Shown: positions 27,310-39,005 of the stretch, one piece after another
Layout: each line of letters begins with the position of its first letter
Position numbering within the stretch: position 1 is the stretch's first letter
From: Melanocharis versteri
Taxonomy: Eukaryota; Chordata; Aves; Passeriformes; Melanocharitidae
Assembly (NCBI GenBank): GCA_013397845.1
Contig: VZTG01004191.1
Span: forward strand, 62,001-126,000
DNA: 64,000 nucleotides
Reading direction: 5' to 3'
Program-made: the position numbers and the translations under genes
Notes under the pieces: model-generated
Told to the model about the DNA's origin: nothing
The model's input: the letters and a program-made list of their open reading frames with translations, nothing else
Database searches by the model: none

Positions 27310-29245
27310 CAAAATAGAAGTTATTAGTTATCAGAAAAAAAAATGTGAAAAAACCCACTTTAGTCATTGATTGAGTAAAGATCATGTGGCCCTCACCTAA
27401 CATTTATAACAACAAATATTTAGGTTGTAGCTGAGAATGAGACTATGTTGTGGGTGGGTGGGTCTAGTTCCATGCTCTCTTTGTGTGTCTGATACGCATC
27501 GCAGCACTTTTGGCACAGAACTTTTGCTAAACTTTAACTTTTGGAGCTAAAAAGAATAGACATTTCTCAGAAATTCTGTATAAGTATGAAACTCTTTTGC
27601 CATTTTGTTCAGCTTTAAGAAATGTGTGTTAAGAAACTGTGTGAGAGGAACCATGGGGGAATGGCCAGTGACCAAAGAAAAGCCATGAACGTGTCCAGTT
27701 ACAAATGTTCTTGCTCCCTTTCTGGGAACCCAGGTTCATTCTTCCCTCTTGCTGAGAGATGCAGTGAACTGGGATGCTCTCTTGGAATGATTTGTTCAAA
27801 GGTAAAAGATAGCTCAGAAATAAAGTGGTTCTCTAGAATTTACTCCAGCCTGATTCTTAAATTACTTAATAAACCCCCTTTACTGAAATATGCTGTATAG
27901 GCAGTGGGTGCAGGAAAGGGAAGGAATGAGAGTTGCTGTCACAATAATTTTTTATTTGCTTCTTTATTAGAGCACGATTGCACAGTTTTTAATAATATTT
28001 CTATATACCAGTTCCCAAGGAACTTTCACTGCACAATACACTGAATGAATTTGTAGGGAACGAATCAGTGATAATGTAATGGAAAGTTGAATGTATGTTC
28101 CTTCCCTGTTTCGTTGTAAAAATGGAAAGAATGACAATGAACGATGGAAGGAGCTGCCAAATAACAATGTTCATATGTAGTATTATATAATTCAAAGTAT
28201 TATGAAAAATCAAGCTCCAGGTATTTCAAATTGGCTGCTCATTCTTAAAAGATGGTTTTGTCCTTGGTCTCTTTGTTTCATTTCCTGTCCTATAAAATGG
28301 CACTCGTAATGCCTTCTCATTGTCAGTAATGTTGTAACAAATTCATTAACTTTTGTGAAGAACTTAGAAAATTACAGTGATGAATACTATAGAAAGCCAC
28401 ATTAGAAATTAATTCCATCTTTAGAAAAGGGCTTGTGTAGCACGTAGTAAATGAGGCATGGGCCCAACACTGAGTACTGAACATGGAACAAAGTGTTGAA
28501 TAGCTGCCCATTAGGGGAGCACTCACCCAAAAATAATTTACAGGCACCCAGGTTTGTAGTGGTTCATTTTACAGTCTTAATACTCCTCTGTAACATACCT
28601 TTTAGTATATAGATTTATCACTAATTTATACTAAACATATTCAATTTAATTACCTTTTTTAAAAAGTAATTACCAATGTAATTATATATTCTCACAGAAT
28701 TGTAGTGGTGCTCTAGAAATACTGAAGAACTTCTCTCTGGCTTTTGTTTTTTGGGAATATTTTGTCATTTTAAAAATCAGTTTTCTTCAAATACAAAAGT
28801 TTGAGTATGGGAATTGGTCTGTTCCTTTTTGGATATGAGTACAAAACTTTCATATTAAACCATATTATCCATATCGCAAGTCACTGACCTTCATTAATGA
28901 AACAGAGTAGTTTCTTGGAAATTAACAGCAATACTAGGGTTAAAGGATTGCTTTGAAATTTATTTTCCTCATTTAATTAAACATCTTTCTTCACCTAATT
29001 ATGGTTGTGTTCTCACATGTGCTCATTACTGGCATTTTGAATTGATTTTAATGACTCCTTTTGACTGAGAAAGCAGTCAAGGGCTTTGAAAAAATTAAAA
29101 TAGAGATGTGAAAAAACTCAATAACTGTAAGTCTTTGTAATATTTGACCATTGATGATGTCAGCATGGTATTGTGGTCCTATCTCCCAACATTCTTTTTC
29201 TACCTTAATCAATGATTTCTAAGATAAAATGAAACAGAATGCCTG

Positions 29246-29250
29246 GAAAC
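29246..29250. repeat. Target-site duplication, left copy
   Basis: GAAAC directly abuts the TG start of the probable solo LTR and is repeated at its other end. Confidence 0.55.
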
Positions 29251-29510
29251 TGTTCTGGGCTGACTCCTGGCTCAAAACCACCCAGCTTGTGGATTCCAAA
29301 TGCTGTGTGTTGGGGAATTAAGATCTGAGCTGTGAGCTCTGAGTTTGTGGAGATGTTTCTATGTCCTCACCAACTTTTCCCATGGAACTTTAGATATAAA
29401 AGTTCAGGGAGTTTATAGGTTATAGACTAGGATGTGGCTCTCTGAATTCTGTCTGGCTGCTGGTGAGTCACCTGTATCTTGGATTTGTTGTGTCTGTGTT
29501 TTGGTAAACA
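29251..29510 (+). mobile_element. Probable solo LTR (260 bp) of an endogenous retrovirus-like element
   Basis: The element begins TGTTCTGGGC and ends GGTAAACA, so it has TG...CA ends within a TGTT/AACA inverted match. It is flanked by a direct repeat GAAAC at 29246-29250 and 29511-29515, a 5-bp target-site duplication. A TATA-like box (TATAAAAG) lies at 29395-29402, where an LTR promoter would be expected in forward orientation. No internal retroviral sequence adjoins it, so it looks like a recombined solo LTR. A 5-bp duplication fits ERVL-type elements better than alpharetroviruses (6 bp), but the family is not established. No clear AATAAA was seen inside, which weakens the call a little. 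Confidence 0.6.
29395..29402 (+). promoter_or_regulatory. TATA-like box inside the probable LTR
   Basis: TATAAAAG lies 145 bp into the 260-bp element, a plausible core promoter position ahead of an R region. Activity is unknown. Confidence 0.4.
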
Positions 29511-29515
29511 GAAAC
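29511..29515. repeat. Target-site duplication, right copy
   Basis: GAAAC directly follows the terminal CA of the probable solo LTR and matches the left copy exactly. Confidence 0.55.
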
Positions 29516-31186
29516 ACAGAAAAGTCTCGTTTGTTTATGTGAAGGGTAAAAGTACTTGTGGTGTAAGTGGTATAAGCCACTTATGGTGGCTTCATCAAGG
29601 TTTAAAGCAGAAACAAACTCACATGGAATAGAATCTTAGGCTTCTCTAAATTCCTGATTGTAAATATACACAACAGTATATATCAACAGGACGTACTGAA
29701 TGTACTTGAAATAGCTGTTTCTACACTTAGCTATTATATATTTGGCTACCTATACATTTACCTATTCAGAACAGATTGTAGTCTTAGACCTGACTTTCAG
29801 TTTAAATTCTGTACTTATTTTGAGGCTAAGCTCTCTAGTTTGAATGGCACTATGAATTGGGAAATATGGTGTGATGTATTGTGTAACTGCTTAGTTTATG
29901 TGCACTTATGATGCATTGGCATGTATTATGTTTTAGGGTTATGTTCAGGAAGAGGTTTGGCAGTAGGAAGGAAAGCTGTTCTGCCTGCTTCAGTCTGCAG
30001 AAGGCAGAGCCTTCTGGAGGAAAGGGAGGCAATATTTTCCCTGAGAGCTGCTGTATACGTGTGGGGGAAGAGTCTCCTAAGTTACAGAATGAAACCGAGA
30101 GAGTGAGAAAGGATAGTGAGGCAGCAGCAGGATGCAATGGGTAGAGTCTTCTTTAAGATCCCTTTTAATTTCTGCTCTTACTTTGAATTTTTTCATAAAT
30201 TAGTTCTACAAATTTTTATTCTTATAAAATCTAACTTTAGAGACTTCCAGAGATTTGGAATCTTCACCTTAAGAATAGGTCTAGACAAATCTTCCTTGAA
30301 GTTTTGCGAACCTTTCTTCTAGCCATGAAATTCCTTCCGCAAACTTTTGCAGTCCTCAGCGAGATGGGAAGGAATGTTTGCTCAGTGTCAGTTCTTTCAT
30401 TTGCACCTGAGTTCATTTGTGCTGTTGAATCACATAACTGCATTTAAACATTGCTGTCTGCTTCATTCAAGTCATGCACACCGTAGACACCTTCCCTGAA
30501 TTGGAATTGTCTCTGAAGAGATAAGCATTTCTGCTTTACAGCACCCAGGCTGTGGCCAAGGTAGAGATTTAATGATTTGTCCTGTGGCAGGTCTCTGTGG
30601 AATTAAAGACCGTAATTTGTGTTTGTTAGTGCTAAGAAATGTGCTGCTTCTGAACAGTTTAGAGGAGATCCTCACTTCTCAGTTTGTAGGACTGTCTTGG
30701 TGTAATTTAGAGATCCTTTGGCAGCTTTGAAGAATCCCAAGGTGAGTTCGTCTGGTGGCTCTCAGAGATATTCTTGAATAACACAAGCTGTGTTGTTCAA
30801 GGCTTTTGAGTGCTACAGAGGAGATAATGTGTGGGATTTCATACTGAGCTTTGCTGCTATTAATGAAGTATCAAATTGATCAACCATTAAATAATAGAGT
30901 AATTAATAACACAACAAAATACTTTTGGATATCTTGGGTACAAAAGGCTCTACACGTAACTAACTTACTGTTTTTCATAATTTACTGTCACAACTGTAAT
31001 ATATGTAAAAGTGCTGTAAGAAAAAGTGGAATTAATGTTCTGATTTTTGATGGTAAATTTATGAGGAACTGTATAGTTTAACTTCTTTTTTAAGTTTAAG
31101 GACTTTTCCTGCGTTCTTTGAAAAATCAGTTCATACTTTGTTGGCTTTTTGTCAAGTAAAACATAAATTTAAAAAACCAAGAGTAA

Positions 31187-31211
31187 ACAACAACAACAGC
31201 AACAACAACAA
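31187..31211 (+). repeat. (CAA)n-rich microsatellite
   Basis: Imperfect CAA repeats, interrupted once by CAG, are followed by AACCCC and a run of A residues. Confidence 0.85.
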
Positions 31212-32100
31212 ACCCCAGGGGGAAAAAAAAAAAAAGTCATATTGTTTTAAAAGTAAATGACTTCGTATTTTTTTAAACTTGTATGCAGAAGAGCTGTTCA
31301 TTCATGACTGAGGGATGAGAGTCTCATGTCTATTCCCAGTGTTATTTTATGATGGGATCTTAGCTATATATTACTGCTGTTTTTTTGGCTGATACTCTGC
31401 ATCTCTGAGAGAAAACAATCTGGACTTAGAAGAAGACTGTGACATATTCAAGTGGTAATTTTCCATATCTTATGAGCAAATCAATGATATCTTGTCCATA
31501 TGCTTCTTGCCTCTCGCAGCCCTTGCTGTAGACAGAATTTCTGTAGAAGTGCTTTCTGTGATGCTGGTCCACCACGCCTTCACAATAAATCTGTTTGCAA
31601 AGATTCTTGCTGAAGCAGTCACCTGTATTTTGAGGGACTCCAAGTTGAACAGCTGAGGAGATTGAATATATCTATATATTATTCCTAACCTTTTCGCCTT
31701 TCTACTCATGATTGTTGAAGGGTTTATTAATCCATTTAATAGGGGTCAATCTTTACTTGCCATCTTTTCCTGTCCTGTTACCTTTAAATATATTCTGGTG
31801 CCATGGTAATCTTATTGTTAAACATGTAGATATGGCACAATAGAGTCAATGAGATTTATTAATTAGATTTGCATAACTATAGAAGTGTAGAGTAGTATTA
31901 ATAAATAAATGGGGCATTTTAATTTCATATTTATTCATCTTTTGCCTTCATAAACATTCAGAAACCTGGTCAAAACTTGTTAGCTAGGAAATCTAGATCA
32001 GCTTATTTTTATTTGAATAATGGAACTGTGATGGCTAATAATAGAGAAAGTGAACTTTTCACCTTTGGAGGTCATGGTAATTCCTTTCATGTAACTCCTT

Positions 32101-32139
32101 TGTGGGTCCCTTCACACTCAGGATGTTCTATGATTCTAC
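32101..32139 (+). repeat. CR1 3' tail remnant, forward
   Basis: GGGTCCCTTCACACTCAGGA, then TGTTCTATGATTCTA, resembles the CR1 terminus (GGTCCCTTCCAACTC... then ATTCTATGATTCTA). It is very short and diverged. Confidence 0.65.
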
Positions 32140-33929
32140 TTTTTCTTCCACACTCACTATAAAAAAATAAATTAAAAAAACCCCAAACCAAAACAATTTT
32201 CTTTAACTATTAAGACAATATAGTGGGCTTTTTCTCTTTCTATGTCAGCCTTCCCATAGGATACAACAGTGTATTTTTTCAGATGATATGTTGCTGCAGA
32301 AAAGGTGATTGTCAGCAGTAAACAAACTATTGAATCCAACAAACGGCTGACACAGCCTTTCTTCTGCTTTGACTTAATCTTTCACTCTCTTTGTATTTAC
32401 TGATTTTGTTTTTATGATCCGATATTTTTTATTTGTAACATTGTTTGTGTGGTGTTGGTGACTAGCAGAATGTCAGCAGGCCAGGGATCAAAATAATGCT
32501 TTACAATTATTCACTAGGTTGTAGCATCAAAAATGACTTGCCATGTTTTAACGTGCATAAATTAATAATCAGAATCATGTACTATTACAAGTCACCTCCT
32601 TATTTCCAGTGGCAGAGGGAAAAGTTAGAAGCTTTTGATCCCTGTAGAACTGTAATGGTAAAAGATTTAGAAGATTTATTCTGCTGGATCTGAAGGTATC
32701 TGCCCATGTAATAGAGCGTTCAAGAGGCATCCACCACACCTACCTCTGACGGTTGCACAGGGATTATTTATCTGCTACCACAGTTTACATCTTTTAGGGC
32801 TCTGCTGATTCTTAACTCTCTGTGCTGAACATTTCCTGCTGGGATTCTACATGGCTCCCTCTATGAATTGCAGCAACAGTAATTCCTGGTGACCTTTTTT
32901 TTCATCTTACGTTTTGGAGGTGCTGGAAACCTGCTTCATCCTGACGAGTCTGCTTCTGCCCCTTCTCCTGCAGAAAAGTTTATTTTCAGCCATTCCTCAA
33001 GCTGTGGCCCAAGTAAGGGTTAATCTCGTTCCTCTGGCTTTGGGAACACAACAGGATAGCTCACGACTTGTGTGTCCCTGTCCCAATAATTTCCTGCTCC
33101 TTCCAGGAAGGGTGGGATGGCTTGGATCATCTGAAGGTGCCTGTTCCTCCCTTCTGCACCTCTGCCAGCCCAGCAGGTTGTTAGCAAGCAGTGACAGGAG
33201 CAGTGTGTGGGAGCTGCCTGACAGGCTCTGTTCCACTCACAGGATGAAAGAAAAATGTGTAGAACAAAAGCCAGTGGGGAGTCAAATAGATTTTTTTTTA
33301 AACAGTACTAAACAACCCCTTGTTTCTCTTGTATGAAAAATGTATATCACTTGCCACTTAACAAAATCTCTTTAAATGCTGTCCGTTTTGAAAGGAAACA
33401 CTTGATGGCCACATAATTTCTTTTCAAAGTTCAATTGTGCCTTTTAGTTATTAGCAATCTTTTTACTACAATAAATAAGCCTTCATACTATATAATTTTA
33501 GTGTAGATGCAACTTTTTCCAGATTTTTTAAACCTAGTAATTGAATAATTGTTTCAGAGTGAAATTAGGAAATTGATAACGCTCTAACAACACCTAATAT
33601 TGTATTTTGGAGTAATTATTTCACAAAGAATGGCTATTTCAAGTTATGTCTAATCGCTGCATTGACTCCATGATAGAATCTGTTTCCTAATTTAGTTATT
33701 TTTTCTTGATTTTATTTTTTTTGGTTTACTTATTTTTATTGTCTAGTTGTTTCAAGACTTTATAGTACAAACACTTCAACAGTGAAATGTGTGCGAGTAA
33801 TTCTGACTTCTAGATTTCTCCATGACTTTTAAAATAAATGTGAGTGGTAAATTTTTAGGTACTTGCATAACATAGAATGAATATGTATACACTTTATTTT
33901 ATTATTTTTAATTTTGGTTTTGCCCACAG

Positions 33930-34024
33930 ACAGCCTTTTGATTGATTACCAGTTTACCTTCAGCTTATTACAAGAGGATGATCGCCATCACACTGCCATA
34001 AACTTTATAGCAAATCCAGAACAG
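33930..34024 (+). CDS. ATRNL1: ATRNL1 exon: membrane-proximal ectodomain, part 1
   Basis: This 95-nt exon has 2 nt completing the split Tyr codon, then 31 codons from SLLIDYQFTFSLLQEDD to FIANPEQ, ending in phase 0. The acceptor is TTTTGCCCACAG and the donor is CAG|GTAAGA, both close to consensus. The segment follows the last EGF-like cysteines and is recognised by eye as the conserved stretch before the transmembrane helix of attractin-like 1. LLQEDDRHH is the part that points to ATRNL1 over ATRN. It lies only 631 bp from the next exon, in contrast to the 20.8-kb intron before it. Confidence 0.92.
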
Positions 34025-34655
34025 GTAAGACAATGTTAATAATTTTAGTTAAGTTTTAGAGAGTCAGAATTAAGATTTCCATTGTATTTGACTTGATTAA
34101 AGGTTTTCAAAATGTCTACAAGGTTTTAAAGATCACATTTTTTGAGAGCTGCAAAGTTAGTCCAGTGCCTTCATTAAGAACACTTTTTAAATGGTAGATG
34201 TACTTCAGCTTAATCAATACTCTGAAAAATTATCAGTTGGTTTATTTTATTGTTTCTCCCATGAATAGCAAGTTTTAGTATCTTCCTGAGATGTGTTGAA
34301 GGGGTGTACCCTGCTGTTAAGAAAACATTTTTACTTGAGGAAAGTAATTTTTGGCTTGTGATTAGAATGTAGGCATTTGCCATGTATTTTTTTCTTTAAT
34401 TTTATGAAGACAATTATTTTGTTATACTTTGGACAATCTAAAAGGATAACTGGTGTAGTTATATGTTAAATTATACCCTGTTCTTACTGAAGCAACAGAG
34501 AGAATTGCCTTTGGCAGTGAATCATTACCATTTCTATTTCTGTTTAAAATGAAAACTGGAAGATGATTAAAAGGCTGCATTCAGTTATGTGCAATAGAGT
34601 TACATGCAATACATTCTGATATGTTTCGTTAACTTTCCTCTTTTTTTTTTCCTAG
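34025..34655 (+). other. ATRNL1: Short ATRNL1 intron (631 bp)
   Basis: This is a phase-0 intron with GTAAGA at its 5' end. It closes with a long pyrimidine tract, ten T residues and then CCTAG at 34651-34655. It is AT-rich, and I see no repeat or other feature in it. Confidence 0.9.
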
Positions 34656-34734
34656 TCAAATAAAAATTTGGATATATCAATTAATGCATCAAACAACTTT
34701 AACCTCAATATTACATGGTCTATTGGTTCTACAG
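34656..34734 (+). CDS. ATRNL1: ATRNL1 exon: membrane-proximal ectodomain, part 2
   Basis: This 79-nt exon has 26 codons plus 1 nt, beginning SNKNLDISINASNNF and ending TWSIGST. The final G opens an Ala codon completed in the next exon. The donor is ACAG|GTGAGA. Two N-glycosylation sequons are visible, N-A-S and N-I-T, fitting an extracellular segment. The open frame runs on past the donor for about 70 codons, but that extension is intronic and turns hydrophobic by chance. The reading frame and residues match the attractin-family juxtamembrane region by eye. Confidence 0.92.
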
Positions 34735-35900
34735 GTGAGAGTGAATTTTGGTATGACGAGTTTTTCCCCAAACGATTTCATGATCCTTTGAGTTATTTTA
34801 ACCTGATTGTCTCTTTGTTGCTAATTTTGATAATAAAACTTTGCCAAATGTGTTCTTTTGCCATTATCATTATGCGATTATTAATTATATTACTTAAACC
34901 TCAGATGATAATTTGCAATCTGAATAAAGCTTCATTAATATGTTGACTTTCTCTCCTATTCAATTAAAATTACTTTGGTAGGAAAAGCTTGTAGCCTATT
35001 TAAATTTTTAAAATGACAGTGTTATGAAATGCTGTGATTTTAATTAAGATAAATTGCTTCCTTAACTACTGCAGAGACTGAGATTTTATTTCTTTGTTTC
35101 AGTGTTCAAGCTAAAAATTTAATTATTAACCTTTACATTGATATCAAACAATAAAGTTCTTCTGTGTATGCTGATAAAAGGAGCTGCTTATCTATTTTTT
35201 CTCCAACTTTGAACCCCATTACTCTTCTTTGTTTTAATTTTGACAGTTTTTCTGAATTGGTTCTATTGACTTTCTAAAAATGCATCCAAGGAGAGGCATG
35301 ATGCTTAAAATGAAATACTTTAAAAAAAATCATTTTAAAGAAGGTTCAGTTTCTCTTAAAGTTGTGAATTTCTTCATCAATGCATTTCTGAAGTACTTTA
35401 ACATACCATAGTTTGTAAACTCTGTTTATTCCTTTATTTTAGCTTAGCTCAGTCACCCATTTATTTGCAGAAACCGATAAATGTTTATTACTAGTTACAT
35501 TATTAATGCTTTCATGAACAATTAAAACTCAACAGCAGAAATGTACCTATGTAATCTGTGAGTTTTTATTGAAATGAAGCATAAATTATGGAGGAAAGCA
35601 TATTATCTGTTTAGCTGACCATAATAACCATCTTGTAAAATTCTTGTTACTCCTGTCACTTTTACTATTTGGACATAGTTTTTTGAAACCAAAGTAAAAA
35701 TTTCTGTGAATTCTCTGTATGTATATTAAATATACCTAATGTGCCATGTAAACTTTAATAAGGGGTTGTTTTAGAGTGATGACACCAAAAACAATTAAGA
35801 ATTTAAGTTTCTTATGCAAATTTACTTTGGCATCTTTGATGATGGTTAATATTTTTCTCAAATATGTATATTTACATCTGAGCTTTTAAAAATTTTTTAG
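34735..35900 (+). other. ATRNL1: ATRNL1 intron (1166 bp)
   Basis: This phase-1 intron runs from GTGAGA to AATTTTTTAG. It is AT-rich, and I see no repeats or secondary coding signal beyond the read-through of the preceding exon frame to a stop near 34944. Confidence 0.9.
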
Positions 35901-36058
35901 CTGGAACAATATCTGGAGAAGAAATTCCTGTCGTTTCCAAGGCTAATATTAAGGAATACAGAGACAGCTTTTCCTGTGAAAAATTTAACTTCCGAAGCAA
36001 CCCAAACATCACTTTCTATGTCTATGTCAGCAATTTCTCCTGGCCAATCAAAATACAG
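35901..36058 (+). CDS. ATRNL1: ATRNL1 exon: juxtamembrane ectodomain ending WPIKIQ
   Basis: This 158-nt exon has 2 nt completing an Ala codon and then 52 codons. It begins GTISGEEIPVVSKANIKEY and ends NFSWPIKIQ in phase 0, with donor CAG|GTTAGT. It carries two more N-glycosylation sequons, N-I-T and N-F-S. A single Cys (TGT at 35975-35977) is the only cysteine after the EGF-like region in the four exons. In attractin-family proteins the transmembrane helix follows within about 20 residues of this point, so this is the last fully extracellular exon. The exon with the helix was not found before the window ends. Confidence 0.93.
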
Positions 36059-36226
36059 GTTAGTGACTGCTTTGTGCTTTTAGAGATGCTGTTACTTTAG
36101 CTTTACATGATTTTACATGAATTTCATGATGTCACTCATACGGAAAGTATACAAATAGAGTTATTTGCATGCTGTATTTTCCGTGTATAATAATTATATT
36201 ATGATTCCAATCATAGTAGGATTTTA

Positions 36227-36330
36227 AGGCCAGGCATGGCCTGGTGGGAGGTGTTGCTGCCCGTGGCAGGGGAGTTGAAATTAGATGGTCTTATGGACCC
36301 TTCCAGCCTAATCAATTCTGTGATTCTGTG
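36227..36330 (+). repeat. CR1 3' end fragment, forward
   Basis: GTGTTGCTGCCCGTGGCAGG, TTAGATGGTCTTATGGACCC and TTCCAGCC precede the tail ATTCTGTGATTCTGTG. This is the order of a 5'-truncated CR1 3' end. It lies about 170 bp downstream of the ATRNL1 donor at 36059, in the gene's sense orientation. Confidence 0.88.
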
Positions 36331-37645
36331 CTTTAGCTTTTAGTAGTGAATCAGACCTCAGGCTGTCGGTTTTAAAATCTGAATTTAAATTGTTGAACAT
36401 GTGTGTTTGTTTGTAATATAACTTCAGCATTTAATGTAAACACAGAAAATGGTATACAAATCTATATGTACCTGGATATTTGAATGTAAACCTTTGCTAA
36501 TGATTAGCTTTTGGAGCCTCTGATTTTTTTAAATGTTGAGTGGCTGTATCAGATTGCAATATCACAGACTTCAGTTAAGGCTAAGTGTATTTTATTAGAA
36601 TTTATGTTCTTCTTTGACTTCATTGGAATCAATTTAATTCAGTATTTTCTGGAGTACTGAGATACTGTGCAGTAGCAGACTCTAAAAAATCAATGCAATC
36701 GTGATTCCTCCCTGGCCTGTGAAGTTCCAGCAATATTTATACTTATAATTCCTATGGCTGCACTTGTGAACACTGCATCCCCTGCATCAATGAAGGAGAT
36801 TCTTATGTGGATGAATGGCTTTTGACTATAACTCCCTTACAGAATTAAGTCTTAAAAATTAAATTGTTAAAATGATAATAAAATTTCATAATTCCATATG
36901 ATTTACTCCAGAAACAAGCACAAGCTCAAAATACTTTGCAGTTAACCATGCAAATATCCTACAAAATTTCCATTTTAGTGCGAAAAAACCCTCCATGTAT
37001 TTCTAAGATACAGAACCTAATTTTATATCTATATATGTAAATATAAATCTAAACAAAGATTGATAAAGATAAATTTTTATATGCATATATACATCTATAT
37101 ATATATATGAGATAAAGTGTCCTGGATTAAAACAGTCATCTTCTGAGTACGCTGTCAGAGAAATGTTTTTGTTGTGTTAAGTAAAGCTAGAGTTGTCTTC
37201 ATCATACCTGAACAGTGACTGTAAATATGTGTTAACAGTGTCAAAGGATGAATTTATGCAGCTTAATAACATCCATGAATGTACTTGTTTATTAAAAAAT
37301 ACAAACAAACACTGAAGAGTAACTGCTTGCTTCTACTCTTCATATTAGGGGTGTTTTTTGCATTCTCCCACTTCCTAAGGATAGAACAACTTCAGCTGCC
37401 AAACAGGCTTCTTAAACAAATCCATGGAGCAATTTCAACTGTAAATGCATTACACTCTCCTCTCACCTTTACGACTGGAAGGTGGCTGTATCATCATTGT
37501 AAGACAAACATTATTAAGGTGATGCATTCCTGAGACGTGCGGCTCTGTGTCAGATGCTGGCAGATCTCAGCTCCTTCTTGTGCTGTTTCCACTGCAGTTT
37601 AACACCCTGATGAAGGGGACCCCTGATCACTGGTTACATCTTTCC

Positions 37646-37664
37646 TTTTTTTTTTTTTTTTTTT
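37646..37664 (+). repeat. Poly(T) tract
   Basis: A run of about 19 T follows ACATCTTTCC. No retrocopy was recognised on the minus strand beside it. Confidence 0.85.
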
Positions 37665-39005
37665 AATCAGAATTTTCATGGTCTGCCACGGTTACCCAGA
37701 TTTTTTCTTTTTGTATTTCTTTTTGAGGCACGTTGAAATTCATCAGTCTAGACAGTTCTGCCTCAGAGGTGGTGGTGCTTGACTATTGCATTCCTTTCCT
37801 CTCCTGCTAATTTTTCATAAAAATCTTACTCCATCTAGAAATTAAGTTACTAAATTTTATGCACTGAAAAAGGATTGCTGAGGTCCAGTTGGGGAAGCTG
37901 TTTTATGATTTTAATTTTGTCCTCTGTATTTGCCTTCCTAAATGAACTAGATTATTATTTAGCTCTCAGCCCTTTTATGCTGTAATTTGTTATTTTCCAA
38001 GAAAATACCTAAAGTTCACATTACCCCTATATGTTTCTTATGTTTGGTGCTCTAGCAGTAGATAACATCTTCAAATGATAAATGGAGCAGGGAGCTTTCC
38101 AGAGAAAACACGATTTGTTTTGTATGCTAACTTCAGAATTCTGCATGTAGTAGAAATTTTATAAGTATGTGAAACCTCCTATGACTTAGAGTTGAGAGAA
38201 GGATGATTGGTCCATTCCAATCCAGAGGCTGAAGTTTCCAAGGCCAGTACTAAATCAGGTCTAATAGTTATGATCTTCTACATCTTCATCACTTAGCATG
38301 CCAGATTTCACCTTCGTAACAGGCAGAAGTGGTTGGTACTTGTCCATTTACACTGCAGTCCTTTTCACTGAAATGGCCACACTGTATTAGTCATACCATG
38401 CTGGGAAAAACCCTGATATTTTGTGTTAACTCGGTACTGAAGGCTGCATTTAATCCTGTTAGACCTAAGAAAATTAATGTGGCTTCCTTGAGAGCTATTC
38501 TGTTCATTTAGTGAGTATGGTAGCAACATGAAATTTGGCACATGCCTTTTACACAATGCTTTTGCAGAGGACTAAGTACTCCAGCACACTGAGCGTTTTT
38601 AAAGTACAGTCTGAGTAGCAGTCTGCTGTATTTCCATTATTCATCACAACTTGTCGAGAATACATTATATAAAACATGAGTTCCTAAGGAGGCAGAACTA
38701 GTGACCTTACTTCCTTTTTAACTGGTATTTGAAGTTGTGTTATTGATGTTATTACCAGTGGTGTTATTGGTATGCATTTCATCACTCTGCTCTTGTGCCT
38801 CCTGTTACGCTGGCACTGGAGCTTAGATTATTTGAGTATTTTTGGGAGGATTTGGGTGTTGCTCTTCTGTTTTTCTATAGGACATTTAGTTTCATTTTCT
38901 GTTAAAGTCTCCTATATTATCTCTGGTATTGCATTCATTTATCTCCAAGATTTTCATGACTATAAGGAAAAACTGCCCATCCCCGCAGGTGATTGTTTAT
39001 TGGGA

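Larger units (their letters stand above)
13132..33929 (+). other. ATRNL1: Large ATRNL1 intron (20.8 kb)
   Basis: This intron is bounded by GTGAGT at 13132 and TTTGCCCACAG at 33929, and splits a Tyr codon after its first base. Inside are a probable solo LTR at 29251-29510, a CR1 tail near 32101, an AGGA microsatellite at 18571, a CAA-rich run at 31187 and a 32-bp tandem duplication at 27250. A 161-codon minus-strand open frame lies at 13481-13966, just downstream of the exon. No other gene is recognised. Most of the remainder is AT-rich unique-looking sequence in which conserved noncoding elements may be hidden, but they cannot be seen without an alignment. Confidence 0.85.

Noticed and set aside
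32914..33336. 140-codon plus-strand open frame with a hydrophobic, signal-peptide-like start
   Set aside because: No family recognised, and the region is a GC-richer patch where chance frames run longer. There is no nearby promoter or splice evidence, so it was not called as a gene.
34668..34946. 92-codon open frame starting inside an ATRNL1 exon
   Set aside because: Its first third is the real exon; the rest reads past the GTGAGA donor into the intron and is not separate coding sequence.
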